From VFZN01 sp050249615 (GTDB lineage: Bacteria > Acidobacteriota > Vicinamibacteria > Vicinamibacterales > UBA2999), in assembly GCA_050249615.1 (NCBI GenBank), contig JBFWQE010000018.1:1-55469 (forward strand): a stretch of 55,469 bases of DNA, written 5' to 3'. Shown here piece after piece: positions 9,301 to 17,243 of the stretch (positions are counted from its first letter, which is position 1; each line of letters opens with the position of its first letter). Made by a program: the position numbers and the translations under genes. The notes below the pieces were generated by a model. That model had not been told where the DNA came from. It did not search any database and saw only the letters and a list, made by a program, of their open reading frames with translations.

Positions 9301-9762
9301 CCGCGCCAGGTCGGTGACGGCCTCGTCGCCGCCGAGGGCCTCGGGCCCGAGGCCGGCCATGCGGATCTCGGCCAGGGTGCGCCCGAGCGCGCGCGGAAAG
9401 CCGGGCATGCCGGCGACCGGCTCGAAGTACTTCAGTTCCCCGCTCGCCGCGCTCTCGAACGTCGCCCGGGCTGCAACCGCTTCGTCGCCCAGTGCAGGCG
9501 TGGGCAGCAGGCCTCTTGCCGCGAGGAGCGGCAGCGCCAGCCGCGTGGCCAGCTCCCCGACCCCCGCGCGCGAGACGCCGACCAGCCCGCCGCGCCGGAT
9601 GGCCACGCGCGCCACCAGCTCGTCGGCCGCCGCGCGCGATGCCCCGACCACGAGGACGGCTCGCCCGGCCTCCGCGTGACGAAGCACGAACGCCTCCGCG
9701 GCCGCCAGGCGGGCCGCGGCCGAGGGGTGTACGAATAGGAGACTGTCCGGGCCGCTGTCCAT
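6313..9762 (-). CDS. addB: AddB-like PD-(D/E)XK nuclease / inactive helicase subunit
   Basis: Predicted second subunit of the AddAB complex (1149 residues from the ATG chosen). The N-terminal half has the helicase-like layout of AddB but no canonical GKT Walker A. The C-terminal half has FAACPYQFMLAA, RGDLFHRIQTHA, SIDMVER, VTDHKTGKN (Asp-x-Lys catalytic pair) and PVVYGLAL. It ends with CAWCDFTAVCG. The early Cys plus the late C-x2-C-x5-C is the four-Cys arrangement that holds a [4Fe-4S] cluster in AddB and Cas4-type nucleases. An in-frame start 48 codons upstream would run through the CCAATCA repeat, so the ATG before DSGPDSLLF is preferred. A period-10 repeat is inserted in frame in a variable region. 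The TGA overlaps the GTG of addA, which suggests coupled translation. Confidence 0.88.
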   Translation of the reverse strand: MDSGPDSLLFVHPSAAARLAAAEAFVLRHAEAGRAVLVVGASRAAADELVARVAIRRGGLVGVSRAGVGELATRLALPLLAARGLLPTPALGDEAVAARATFESAASGELKYFEPVAGMPGFPRALGRTLAEIRMAGLGPEALGGDEAVTDLARLLDRVNTERQRAGAVDYAALLATAAEAAGRPGSSIRDAHVLLLDVPASSAAEARFVEALAAGAQSLLATIPDGDARTRQGLGSMAAAAAGQPAPAGRAKPAARRKKAGQQAGATGTAESALHHLQRFLFSPEAPPAGTEDDSVVIFSAPGEGREAVEVARRILEEAARGVPFDEMAVLLRAPQTYLSLLEHALDRAGVPAWYHRGTRRPDPAGRALLALIACAEEGLSARRFAEYVSLGQVPTGAAGAIGCGQVPAGADGPGQVRAGAGTPGGGSRESGVGSWQPALDESVDAIVPARDRVDDSQPEEERRAQSARGETPRDVAGTLRAPWRWEDLIVEAAVIGGIDRWRRRLAGLEQDYAARLREVESEDPHSSRTRALRRDTGQLRALQAFALPVLGEMAAWPGEQRWGDWLHALTTLAPTVLAQPARVLRVLQELAPLAAIGPVTLREVREVLAPRLSTLTHEPPRRRFGRVFVGTPHAARGRAFQVVFVPGLAERMFPQRIREDALLLDHRREELGAALARQPERAADERLQLMLAAGAARERLYVSYPRLELNESRPRVPSFYVLDIVRAVEGVIPSASRVAERAYREGGARLAWPAPDEASRAIDAFEHDLSTIGALLASRDPLAVRGRARYLYELSPELQRSLTARWIRWHRRQWDTADGLVRSVPGTTAPALARHRLGARPYSLTALQRFAACPYQFMLAAIYRLAPLEAPAPLQKLDPLTRGDLFHRIQTHALRKLQSMHLLPLSPETLPRAQKLLEWSMTEVEKAAYDDLAPAIERVWRDEMAAMGRDLKIWLENLAVEGAEWTPERFELAFGLEDRGDRDPASSPDPARVDGRFLLRGSIDMVERHRQTGMLRVTDHKTGKNRTEPGTTIVSGGRVLQPVVYGLALEAMSPENRVYSGRLSFCTAAGGFTHHEIPLLDVARKTALQVLEITDRGIEQGLLAARPDREACAWCDFTAVCGRDEERRTRRKDPSRFADLDALRDLP
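8490..8574. repeat. Period-10 repeat array, family A copy 3, inside addB
   Basis: About eight units in the complementary orientation (CGCACCTGCC, CGCACCCGAT, CGCACCCGCC). On the coding strand they give a Gly/Ala/Gln/Val-rich stretch containing GQVPAGADGP and GQVRAGAG. It lies between the RRFAEYVSLG segment and the APWRWEDLIVEA segment. Confidence 0.88.
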
Positions 9763-9765
9763 TGG

Positions 9766-10108
9766 CGATTGCCGATTGATGATTGGGCGATTCAATGATG
9801 ACTGGGCAATTGTGGCATTCCTTCGTGCGATGAGAGACCGCCTGATGGCGATGCGGCCGCCTGGCGCCGCGCGACACGCCCAATGCCCCAATCCGCAATC
9901 ACCCAATCACCCAATCACCCAATCACNNNNNNNNNNNNNNNNNNNNNNNNNNNNNNNNNNNNNNNNNNNNNNNNNNNNNNNNNNNNNNNNNNNNNNNNNN
10001 NNNNNNNNNNNNNNNNNNNNNNNNNNCAATCACTCAATCACTCAATCCAATGCCCAATGCCCCAATCGCTCAATCACCCAATGAATCACTCAATCACCAA
10101 TCGGCAAT
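9766..10108. repeat. Heptamer tandem array, family C (CCAATCA / CCAATGC), split by an assembly gap
   Basis: On both sides of the N run the DNA is made of 7-bp units (CCAATCA, TCAATCA, CCAATGC). Related GATTG/CAATC words continue to the addB start. The true array length is unknown because the assembly breaks inside it. No gene is visible in this 340-bp stretch. Confidence 0.85.
9927..10026. other. Assembly gap of 100 Ns
   Basis: The run is exactly 100 Ns, the usual placeholder for a scaffolding gap of unknown size. It sits inside a CAATCAC repeat, which explains why assembly failed there. Confidence 0.98.
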
Positions 10109-10110
10109 CA

Positions 10111-13092
10111 TCAATGGACAGCGCCGGCCGCGCCGCCGCGCCCGGTCTCGGCCGGCGCGGCCTCCCTGCCGGCACCCAAGTCGTTCCAGTTCAGGATGGC
10201 GTTGAAGCCGAGGAAGAACGTCCCCTGCGTCTGCCAGCGCCAGAACGGGCGGATGGCGAACATCACCACGTGCCCCTGGCCGACGGTGGCGTCCACCACC
10301 TGCGCGCGGCCGGAGAGGAACTGGCCGCCGACCAGCGTCCCCGACAGCAGCATGTCGTTCGGGTTCTGCGGGAACGAGAGGACCACGCGCGGACGCGCCT
10401 CGTCCGTGCTGATCCCGAACGCGCGCGCCATGGCGCGGAACTCGGCGGCGGCGTCGGCTTGCGGCCGCGGATCCCGCGGCTGCGCCTCGCCGGGCTCCAG
10501 CGGCGCCAGCCGGTTGGGTGAGTTGGCCATCGGCGTCGTGTTCTGCCCCACGCCGGGAATCTGTGGACCGCCACCGAAGAACCCGGCGAACTCGGCGGGG
10601 ATGCCGCCACCGCCCGCGTTGATCACCGGATCCTGGTTGAAGTACACGGGCAGCGTCGCGCTCTCGAACCCGTAGGCGATGGGGCTCTTCCGGTCCGTCC
10701 ACTGGCTGCGCATGATCGACCCGCGCGCGAAGAGCTGCGTGGGCCGCTCGATGGTCACGCCGGGCGTCATCCCGAACTCCGGCAGGATGGTGGCCGTCGA
10801 GCCCTCGGTGATGAGCGTCCCGCCCTCGCGCACGAACTTCACCAGCTCCAGCAGTCCCTCGAGGCCCATGCCGCCGCGGATGTCATCGGCTTCCTCCAGC
10901 GCGCCGAGGTTGGGCGTCGCCTCCGTCTTCCGGTAGGGCAGCGGCAGGCTGCCGGTCTTCGCGATGCCGTTCACCTGCGCCTGGGCCGACCCGCCGACGT
11001 GCGGATAGATGATCACGTCGTACTTCGCGCGCAGGTTCCCCTCGCGCAGGCGGATGTCGCCGAAATACGTGTAAGGCACCTTGTACGTGTCCAGGGCCGC
11101 GCGCACCCAGCCCTCGTCCTGCGTCCGCTGCCAGGCGTGCACGTAGCCGATGCGCGGCACGTCCAGGTCGTGCGCCTTCACCTTCGGCGCGCCCGCCACG
11201 GCAAACGCCGACAGCCCCAGCTCCTGCAGCGTGGGCTCGATGGCCGCGCGATCCGCGCCCGACACGATGAACGCGCCCGCCCGGAACTTCCGTCCGCCCG
11301 CCTCGAAGTCCTCCTCGGCCGCCTGCATCTTCACCGAGGCGTGCGTGAAGCGGAACTTCATCAGGTTGTTGTCGGTGGTGTGCGCCACGATGAGGGTGTT
11401 GCCGGTGCCTTCGATGCCGCCCGGCGCCACGGCGTCGGCGGTCAGCATCGCCATCGGCTGCGTGAGGATGGACGCGTCGTTCACGGCGTGCAGCTTGACG
11501 TTCCGCATGAACTGGAACGTCCAGCCGGTATCGTCGTACGGACGGGGGTTGGCGGGCGCGAAGTTCTGGATGCCGAAGTACATCTCCGCCATCGTCCGGT
11601 AGGGCTGATCGCCGCGGACGATGTAGTCGCCGGCCGCGACGCTCACGTCCCCCGCCTTGAAGGCGCTGGTCGCGCGGTGGATCTCCAGCCCCTGGCGCCG
11701 CAGCTCGTTCACGGCGTCGGCCGCATCGGCCTTGCGGTACTGCGCGGCGGGAATCACCCAGGCCTTGACGGGGCCGTTCTTCCCTTCCTCGACGGACCGC
11801 TTGTTCTTCAGCCAGTAGTTCTCGAGGTAGGTCTGCTTGTTCTTCGCGACGTGGTTGAGCGCGATGAGCACGCCCGACTGCTGGATGTTGGTGTTGTTCC
11901 GCGGTCCCCACTTGATGGACGGCAGCGGCGGATTCGGCCGGAACCACTCGCGGCTGGTCGTCGTCGCGCCGGCGCGCGCCTCGTAGTTGTCCGGGCCATA
12001 GCTCTGCACCTCGTAGAAGCGCCCGATGGCGTTGTGCGTGTGCGCGATGAAGAACATGTAGTTCGGCGTCCACCCGTCGTAGAACCCGTAGGTCCACACG
12101 CCCGGCACGCCGCGCTTGGTCATCTCCATCACCTCGGTCTTGGCGAGCAGCCACCACTCGTCCACCGTGATCGGGTCCAGCGCCTCGTTGTAGGGCCCCG
12201 TGCCGGTCGAGGTGTAGAGATAGGTCTGCATCTCGTGCAGGTCGTGCATGATGGTGGGCTTCCACTCGTTCTGCACGCGCGTCACGCTCTTCGTCAGCTC
12301 GAGGAACTGACCCATGCCGTCGCGGTTGTTGTCGTGCGCGACGTACTTCCCCCAGTACATCAGCGGCAGCCGCGACTCGCCCTGCGGCCGCTTCTTGTTG
12401 AAGTAGTAGGTGTCCACCTGCTTCTCGCGGCCGTCCACCTCGATGACCGGGGTGATGAAGGTGATCACGTTGTTGCGGATCTGCTGGACGAACGGCGTCT
12501 CCTGGACGATCAGCCGGTAGGCCAGCTCCTGCAGCATCTCCGGACCGCCGTTCTCGGGTGAGTGGATGCCGCTGATGAGCCAGTAGATGGGTTTGGCCGT
12601 CTGCAGCAGCTGCTGCGCCTCGGCCTCGGTGGTCTTCCGCGGGTCGGTCAGGCGGGCCAGCATGTCCTTGTACTTCGCCAGCTGCTTGAGCGTCGCCTCA
12701 TCCGCAATCGCCAGCAGGACGATGTCGCGGCCCTCTTCGGTCTTCCCGATCGTCCACAGCGACGCGCGGTCCGAGGCCTTGTCGAGGGCGGCGAAGTAGC
12801 GATGGATGTCCTTGGCGTAGGTCAGCTCGCCCGGGGTGCCGACGATGCGGCCGTGGAACTTGAGGGGCGTGGGGACCGTGTCGGACGCCGGGAGGTGGTC
12901 CACCAGCTCGGTGGTGATGCGCGGGTCCTGCAGGTGTTCCTTGATCTTCGCGGTGTACTCGGCGTCGATGGGCTGGGCGGCCCCTCGACGCGGCTCGGGG
13001 CGCGCCTGGGCGCCGGCGCCGATGGCGGTGAGCGCCGCCAGAGCCAGCGCGAGCAGGGCCGCCGTTGTCGTGCGGGTGGCGGTCGGGGTCAT
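10111..13092 (-). CDS. Secreted M14-family zinc carboxypeptidase
   Basis: A predicted exported metallocarboxypeptidase (993 residues), which would trim peptides outside the cytoplasm. A signal peptide (ALLALALAALTAIGAGAQA) is followed by a pro-segment-like region. The M14 catalytic domain has the HxxE zinc motif in GIHSPENGGPEM and a downstream HDLHEMQTYLY segment. The long C-terminal part includes a GATase1-like or accessory region and is typical of the large M14 proteins seen in acidobacteria and Bacteroidota. The chosen ATG has GAGGAGG at good spacing. A start 35 codons further upstream is possible but has no Shine-Dalgarno and would delay the signal peptide. The gene is divergent from the GGDEF gene and ends directly at the family C repeat. 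Confidence 0.88.
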   Translation of the reverse strand: MTPTATRTTTAALLALALAALTAIGAGAQARPEPRRGAAQPIDAEYTAKIKEHLQDPRITTELVDHLPASDTVPTPLKFHGRIVGTPGELTYAKDIHRYFAALDKASDRASLWTIGKTEEGRDIVLLAIADEATLKQLAKYKDMLARLTDPRKTTEAEAQQLLQTAKPIYWLISGIHSPENGGPEMLQELAYRLIVQETPFVQQIRNNVITFITPVIEVDGREKQVDTYYFNKKRPQGESRLPLMYWGKYVAHDNNRDGMGQFLELTKSVTRVQNEWKPTIMHDLHEMQTYLYTSTGTGPYNEALDPITVDEWWLLAKTEVMEMTKRGVPGVWTYGFYDGWTPNYMFFIAHTHNAIGRFYEVQSYGPDNYEARAGATTTSREWFRPNPPLPSIKWGPRNNTNIQQSGVLIALNHVAKNKQTYLENYWLKNKRSVEEGKNGPVKAWVIPAAQYRKADAADAVNELRRQGLEIHRATSAFKAGDVSVAAGDYIVRGDQPYRTMAEMYFGIQNFAPANPRPYDDTGWTFQFMRNVKLHAVNDASILTQPMAMLTADAVAPGGIEGTGNTLIVAHTTDNNLMKFRFTHASVKMQAAEEDFEAGGRKFRAGAFIVSGADRAAIEPTLQELGLSAFAVAGAPKVKAHDLDVPRIGYVHAWQRTQDEGWVRAALDTYKVPYTYFGDIRLREGNLRAKYDVIIYPHVGGSAQAQVNGIAKTGSLPLPYRKTEATPNLGALEEADDIRGGMGLEGLLELVKFVREGGTLITEGSTATILPEFGMTPGVTIERPTQLFARGSIMRSQWTDRKSPIAYGFESATLPVYFNQDPVINAGGGGIPAEFAGFFGGGPQIPGVGQNTTPMANSPNRLAPLEPGEAQPRDPRPQADAAAEFRAMARAFGISTDEARPRVVLSFPQNPNDMLLSGTLVGGQFLSGRAQVVDATVGQGHVVMFAIRPFWRWQTQGTFFLGFNAILNWNDLGAGREAAPAETGRGGAAGAVH

Positions 13093-13160
13093 GGAGCCTC
13101 CTCGGGAGATGCGGTGACTGAATGAGTGCAACCCGCATCTTACGCCGGTTCGGCCGGCGC

Positions 13161-13166
13161 TATAAT
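13161..13166 (+). promoter_or_regulatory. Perfect -10 box TATAAT upstream of the GGDEF gene
   Basis: TATAAT stands out in GC-rich DNA between two divergent genes. The predicted transcript start (about 13173) leaves a leader of roughly 45 bases before the ATG. I see no good -35 at 16-18 bp upstream. Confidence 0.5.
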
Positions 13167-13216
13167 CGGCGCTTCTCCCTGTGCCGGGCGACCGCACTGC
13201 CGCGTCGCCGATCTCG

Positions 13217-14539
13217 ATGAACGGACTGCAGCTCGGCCTGCTCGTGATCGAAGCCGCGGTGATGGCGGCGCTGGTGCTGGCGCTCTTCCGCGCCCGCAGC
13301 GTCCTCGGCCTGTCGCCGCTCTACATCGTGATGGGCGGCTTCCAGTACCTCGAGGCCACCCTGTCGGTGCAGGTCGAGCTGTGGCCCGGCTTCGTGCTCT
13401 ATCCGGCGTCCTCGGTGATGTTCACGGCGAACCTCTTTGCGGTGCTCCTGGTCTATCTCAAGGAGGACGCCACCGAGGCGCGGAAACTGGTGTACGGGCT
13501 GGTGCTCGCCAACGCGGGCCTCACGCTCGTCTCGCTGCTCGTGAGCGCGCACTTCGTCCTCCCGGGCGGCGGCGTGAACGGCAGCGCCGCGCTGGGCGCG
13601 AGCGAGTTCATCAACAACGCGAAAGTCGCCACGGTGGGCGCAACCCTGCTGTTCGTGGACGTGGTCGGCATCATCCTGGTCTACGAGTTCATCAGCCGGC
13701 ACATCCCGTCCTTCTACGTCCGCATCCTGTCATCGCTGATCGTCATCGTCGCGTTCGACAACCTGCTCTTCGTCGGGTTCCTCTTCTACGGCACGCCCGG
13801 CTTCGGGCAGGCGCTGGCCAGCGGAATGCTGGCCAAGGCTGGCGCGACGGTGTTCTACGGCACGGTCCTGTGGACGTACCTCCGCTTCATCGAGCCTCGC
13901 GGCGTGGCTGCGAACGAAGGTGACGTGGCCGACGTGTTCCAGCTGCTCACCTACCGGCAGAAGTACGAGCTGGCGCGGCGGCGGATGATTCACGACACGC
14001 TCACGGGCCTGTACAACCGCCTGCACTTCGACGAGGTGGTGCCGCAGGCGCTGGCGCACGCGCGCCGGTACGGGGAGCCGCTCAGCCTGATGATCCTCGA
14101 CGGCGATCACTTCAAGAGCATCAACGACCGGTTCAGCCATCTCGAGGGCGACCGCGTGCTGACGCTGATGGGCCAGACGCTGGGCGCGGAGGTGCGCGCG
14201 GCCGACATCGCGTGCCGCTATGGCGGCGACGAGTTCGTCATCGCGCTGCCGCGCACGCACGCCGAGGATGCGCTCGCGCTGGCCCAGCGCGTGCAGGTGC
14301 GCCTGCGCGAGACGTGCGCCTTCGCGTCGCCACCCTTCCCCTGGGGCACGATCACCGTCACCATCGGCGTGGCCTGCTATCCCGCCGACGGCGCCTTCGA
14401 GACGCTCGAGGAGTTCGTGCGCGTCGCCGACATGCGGCTCTACGAGGGCAAGCGCGCCGGCGGCAACATCGTCGTGTGGAAGGCCGAAGGGGGAGGCGCA
14501 CCGGCGCCGCTCGCCGGACACGAGGTAGTGAGAGCGTAG
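13217..14539 (+). CDS. Membrane diguanylate cyclase with VUT/YhhQ-like N-terminus
   Basis: Predicted to make cyclic di-GMP from two GTP (440 residues from the ATG). The first ~240 residues hold six or so membrane helices. The last ~170 are a GGDEF domain with DTLTGLYNR, MILDGDHFKSIND and the intact active-site loop CRYGGDEFV. The membrane part reads like the VUT (DUF165, YhhQ/QueT) queuosine-precursor transporter fold. In particular the stretch ending SSLIVIVAFDNLLFVGFLFYG resembles that family's conserved Asp- and FYG-containing helix. I infer a small-molecule sensor role. A GTG 12 codons upstream could be used instead, but it would lie only about 8 bases from the predicted transcript start. 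The gene stands alone. Confidence 0.87.
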   Translation: MNGLQLGLLVIEAAVMAALVLALFRARSVLGLSPLYIVMGGFQYLEATLSVQVELWPGFVLYPASSVMFTANLFAVLLVYLKEDATEARKLVYGLVLANAGLTLVSLLVSAHFVLPGGGVNGSAALGASEFINNAKVATVGATLLFVDVVGIILVYEFISRHIPSFYVRILSSLIVIVAFDNLLFVGFLFYGTPGFGQALASGMLAKAGATVFYGTVLWTYLRFIEPRGVAANEGDVADVFQLLTYRQKYELARRRMIHDTLTGLYNRLHFDEVVPQALAHARRYGEPLSLMILDGDHFKSINDRFSHLEGDRVLTLMGQTLGAEVRAADIACRYGGDEFVIALPRTHAEDALALAQRVQVRLRETCAFASPPFPWGTITVTIGVACYPADGAFETLEEFVRVADMRLYEGKRAGGNIVVWKAEGGGAPAPLAGHEVVRA

Positions 14540-14745
14540 GGAGGGCGCGGCACAGCACGGGCCGCGCTTCGCGCGGTTGGCGCAGCTGGCGCCGCGTGGG
14601 CACGCCTTCGGCGTGTGGGAACTCCCACCGAGCCGCGCCAGCGGCGAGGCCCACCGCTGGCCCACGGTGCGACGTACCGCCTGCCCGAAGGGCCCTGCTC
14701 GGCCCACGGCGCGACGCGCCGCCCGTCCGCAGGGCCTCCCGGGCC
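14540..14745. other. GC-rich intergenic stretch with small inverted repeats
   Basis: No gene is visible. The stretch is built from hexamer inverted repeats with TTC loops (CCGCGC TTC GCGCGG, CACGCC TTC GGCGTG) and GGCCCACGG-type words. It may end transcription of the two convergent genes, but it lacks a T tract. Confidence 0.5.
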
Positions 14746-15456
14746 CTACCCTCCCTCGTCCCCCTGGAACCGGTAGCCCACGCCGAACACCGTGACGATG
14801 TAGCGGGGGTTGTGAGGCTCGGGCTCGAGCTTCTGCCGCAGCCAGCTGATGTGCACGTCCACCGTGCGCGTCTCGGGCGTGGCCTGGTAGCCCCACACGG
14901 CGTCCAGCAGCTGATCGCGAGAGAAGAGTACGCCCGGATGGCGCACCAGGTAGGTGAGCAGCTTCAGCTCCTGCGCCGACAGCCGAACGGGTTTTCCATC
15001 CTTCAACACGAGCCCGCTGACCGGACGCACCACGACGTCGCCGAACGCGTACTCCGCCGGCTCGCCGCCGCGTGCCGCGCGCCCGCGCCTGAGCAGCGCC
15101 TCGATGCGCGCCATCAGCTCGGCGCTCTCGAAGGGCTTGGTCATGTAGTCGTCCGCGCCGCTCTTGAGGCCCACGACCTTGTCGGCGGTGGCATCGCGCG
15201 CGGTCAGCATCAGCACGGCGGTTTCCATCCCCTCGTGCCGAATCTCGCGGCAGATTTCGAGGCCGTCCTTCAGGGGGAGGTTCAAGTCGAGGATGATGAG
15301 ATCGTAGGCGCCCGTGCGGGCCAGGGTGCTGCCGGCCCGACCGTCCGCCGCGGTCTCGACGGCATAGCCCTCGGCACGCAGGCGGTCCGAGAGCATCTTG
15401 CGCAGGCCCGGCTCGTCGTCCACCAGCAGGATGCGGGCGGGATCGGCCTGGGTCAT
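14746..15456 (-). CDS. OmpR/PhoB-family response regulator
   Basis: Transcription factor of a two-component pair (236 residues). The receiver domain has the acidic pair in ILLVDDEPG, phospho-acceptor Asp57 in LIILDLNLP, the Thr in LMLTARDA and Lys in DDYMTKPF. The C-terminal winged helix has LSAQELKLLTYL, the recognition region VDVHISWLRQKLE and a closing VFGVGYRF. It starts 13 bp after the kinase stop, so the two are cotranscribed with the kinase first. A longer frame upstream would overlap the kinase end and lacks any domain. Eleven-bp direct repeats upstream of the kinase gene fit the way OmpR-family dimers bind DNA. Confidence 0.95.
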   Translation of the reverse strand: MTQADPARILLVDDEPGLRKMLSDRLRAEGYAVETAADGRAGSTLARTGAYDLIILDLNLPLKDGLEICREIRHEGMETAVLMLTARDATADKVVGLKSGADDYMTKPFESAELMARIEALLRRGRAARGGEPAEYAFGDVVVRPVSGLVLKDGKPVRLSAQELKLLTYLVRHPGVLFSRDQLLDAVWGYQATPETRTVDVHISWLRQKLEPEPHNPRYIVTVFGVGYRFQGDEGG

Positions 15457-15469
15457 CGGGGCCCCCACG

Positions 15470-17113
15470 TCACGCCGCCGAGTCTGTGCGTTGCGCCGCG
15501 TGGCGGCCGAGCGCCGGCAGGACGAGCGTGAACCGCGTGCCATGCGGCTGCACGCGCGCGGCGCGCACCTGCCCTCCGTGCGCGCGGGCCACGTGGTACA
15601 CCACGCTCAGCCCGATGCCGCTGCCTTCCACCTGGCCGTCGCGGGCCATCCGGCCGCGGAAGAACGAGTCGAACACCCGCGGGAGCTCGTCCTCCGGGAT
15701 GCCGGGCCCTTCGTCCTCGACGTCGACCACGATCTCTGCGCCATCGGCGCGGCTCGCGCGCGCCGACACGCGGATGGGACCGCCCTTGCCGTGGCGGATG
15801 CCGTTCACCACCAGGTTCTTGATCGCCACGCGCAGCGCCTCGCCGTCGGCCATCACCTGCGGCAGGCGCGGCTCGATGGCGCGCTCGATGGGAGCGGCAT
15901 CGGCGCTGGTCACCATCAGGCTGTCGGCGACGGCCTGATCGATGACGCCGCCGACATCGGTGGGCGCCAGGTTGAGCGCGGCGTCGGCGCGGATCTGCAG
16001 TCGGCAGCAGAGCAGGATGTCGGCAATCGTCTTGTTCAGCCGCCGCCCTTCCTGCTGGATGATGCGCCCGTACTGCCGCGCCTCCACGGGGCCGTCCACC
16101 ACGTCGTCGGCCAGGTTCTCGCCCGCGCACGTGATGGTGGCCAGCGGCGTGCGCAGCTCGTGCGACATGCGCGCGACCAGCTCGAGCTGGTCCCGCACGC
16201 CGCGCTGCTCGCGTCGCACCGAGGCGACGAGCAGCCCGACACTGAGCGCGAGCAGCGCCAGCACGCCGGCGCCGATGCCGAGGTTGCGCAGGCGCGCGGC
16301 GCCCACGGCGGCTTCGAGCGCGCCCTCCTGCCCCTTGATGAAGAAGCGCCAGCGGTGCGCGGCCGCGTCGGGCATCAGCCCGCGCGCCGTCACCGGCGAG
16401 AGATCGCGCCCGTGCACCGCGAAGAGCGGCGCCATCGTGATCCACGACTCGAAGTCCGTCGCCGACAGCCCCGCGCGCGATTCGTAGAGCACCCGCGCCG
16501 GCTCGTCGTCGCGGTTGATCAGGACGTCGTACGCCAGCGGAATTCCGCCCTCGACGCAGCCGGCGATGAGCGCCGGCAGCACGTCGGTCATGATGCGGTC
16601 CATGTCGAGGACGACGACGATCCAGCGGTTCTGTGCCTGGCCGCTCCGGCGCACGACCAGCGCGGGCACCTCGTCGAGGAGCGTCCGCTGCAGCGCGCGC
16701 GCGTCGAGCCAGGCGGGCGGCGTCACCGACCGGTCCGCCTCGCCCCCGGTCCCCATCTCGTGCACGGCCAGCGTCCCGTCCGGCAGGCGATCCACGACGA
16801 GAACCTGGCGGGCGAGCTCCCCGTGCTTCACGCCCCCGGGCAGCACAGGCAGCGGCGCGTGTACATCGTCCGACCCTTCGTCGACGAACCGGTCGTGGAA
16901 CTCGGCATAGATGCCGGCCAGCATCGCGTCGAACTGGGTGGAGAACTGGTAGGCCGCGGCCGACAGGTTGTTGCGCGCGCGCAGCTGCTCGAGCTGGGTC
17001 AGCTCGCCCGTCCAGCGGTACTGCAGCAAGGCCAGCGCAGGCAGCAGCAGGCCAATGGCGACGACGAGGAGAAGCGTGCCCCGCCGGGCGAGCCACGCGC
17101 CAAGCGTTCCCAT
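15470..17113 (-). CDS. Membrane sensor histidine kinase
   Basis: Sensor kinase of a two-component pair (547 residues). A first membrane helix spans about residues 13-30. A periplasmic domain of about 245 residues, not recognised by me, follows, then a second helix at about 278-298. The HisKA box RMSHELRTPLATI contains phospho-acceptor His318. The ATPase domain has NLVVNGIRHGKG (N box), VEDEGPGIPE (G1) and GSGIGLSVVYHV (G2). The stimulus is not known. Position suggests it governs the divergent cytochrome/flavin oxidase pair. No HAMP domain is obvious. Confidence 0.93.
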   Translation of the reverse strand: MGTLGAWLARRGTLLLVVAIGLLLPALALLQYRWTGELTQLEQLRARNNLSAAAYQFSTQFDAMLAGIYAEFHDRFVDEGSDDVHAPLPVLPGGVKHGELARQVLVVDRLPDGTLAVHEMGTGGEADRSVTPPAWLDARALQRTLLDEVPALVVRRSGQAQNRWIVVVLDMDRIMTDVLPALIAGCVEGGIPLAYDVLINRDDEPARVLYESRAGLSATDFESWITMAPLFAVHGRDLSPVTARGLMPDAAAHRWRFFIKGQEGALEAAVGAARLRNLGIGAGVLALLALSVGLLVASVRREQRGVRDQLELVARMSHELRTPLATITCAGENLADDVVDGPVEARQYGRIIQQEGRRLNKTIADILLCCRLQIRADAALNLAPTDVGGVIDQAVADSLMVTSADAAPIERAIEPRLPQVMADGEALRVAIKNLVVNGIRHGKGGPIRVSARASRADGAEIVVDVEDEGPGIPEDELPRVFDSFFRGRMARDGQVEGSGIGLSVVYHVARAHGGQVRAARVQPHGTRFTLVLPALGRHAAQRTDSAA

Positions 17114-17169
17114 GGGATGGATGGTAGCAAGTCGGCCCCGCTCCCGCGGGCGCCTCCCCCGTTTTTACC

Positions 17170-17202
17170 ACCTCTTTACGACCTCTTTGCGACCTCTTGA
17201 AG
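17170..17202. promoter_or_regulatory. Three 11-bp direct repeats, candidate response-regulator operator
   Basis: ACCTCTTTACG, ACCTCTTTGCG and ACCTCTTGAAG follow each other without spacing in the 130-bp gap between the divergent kinase and cytochrome genes. An 11-bp period (one helical turn) is the spacing used by PhoB/OmpR-family tandem binding. They are unlike the GC-rich repeat arrays elsewhere in the window. Confidence 0.6.
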
Positions 17203-17243
17203 CCTCCGGGCCGGACTGTCCGTACGCTTCTCCTCGGAAGGGT

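Noticed and set aside
6457..9738. Long plus-strand open frame opposite addB
   Set aside because: Same shadow pattern, low-complexity translation and no ribosome site.
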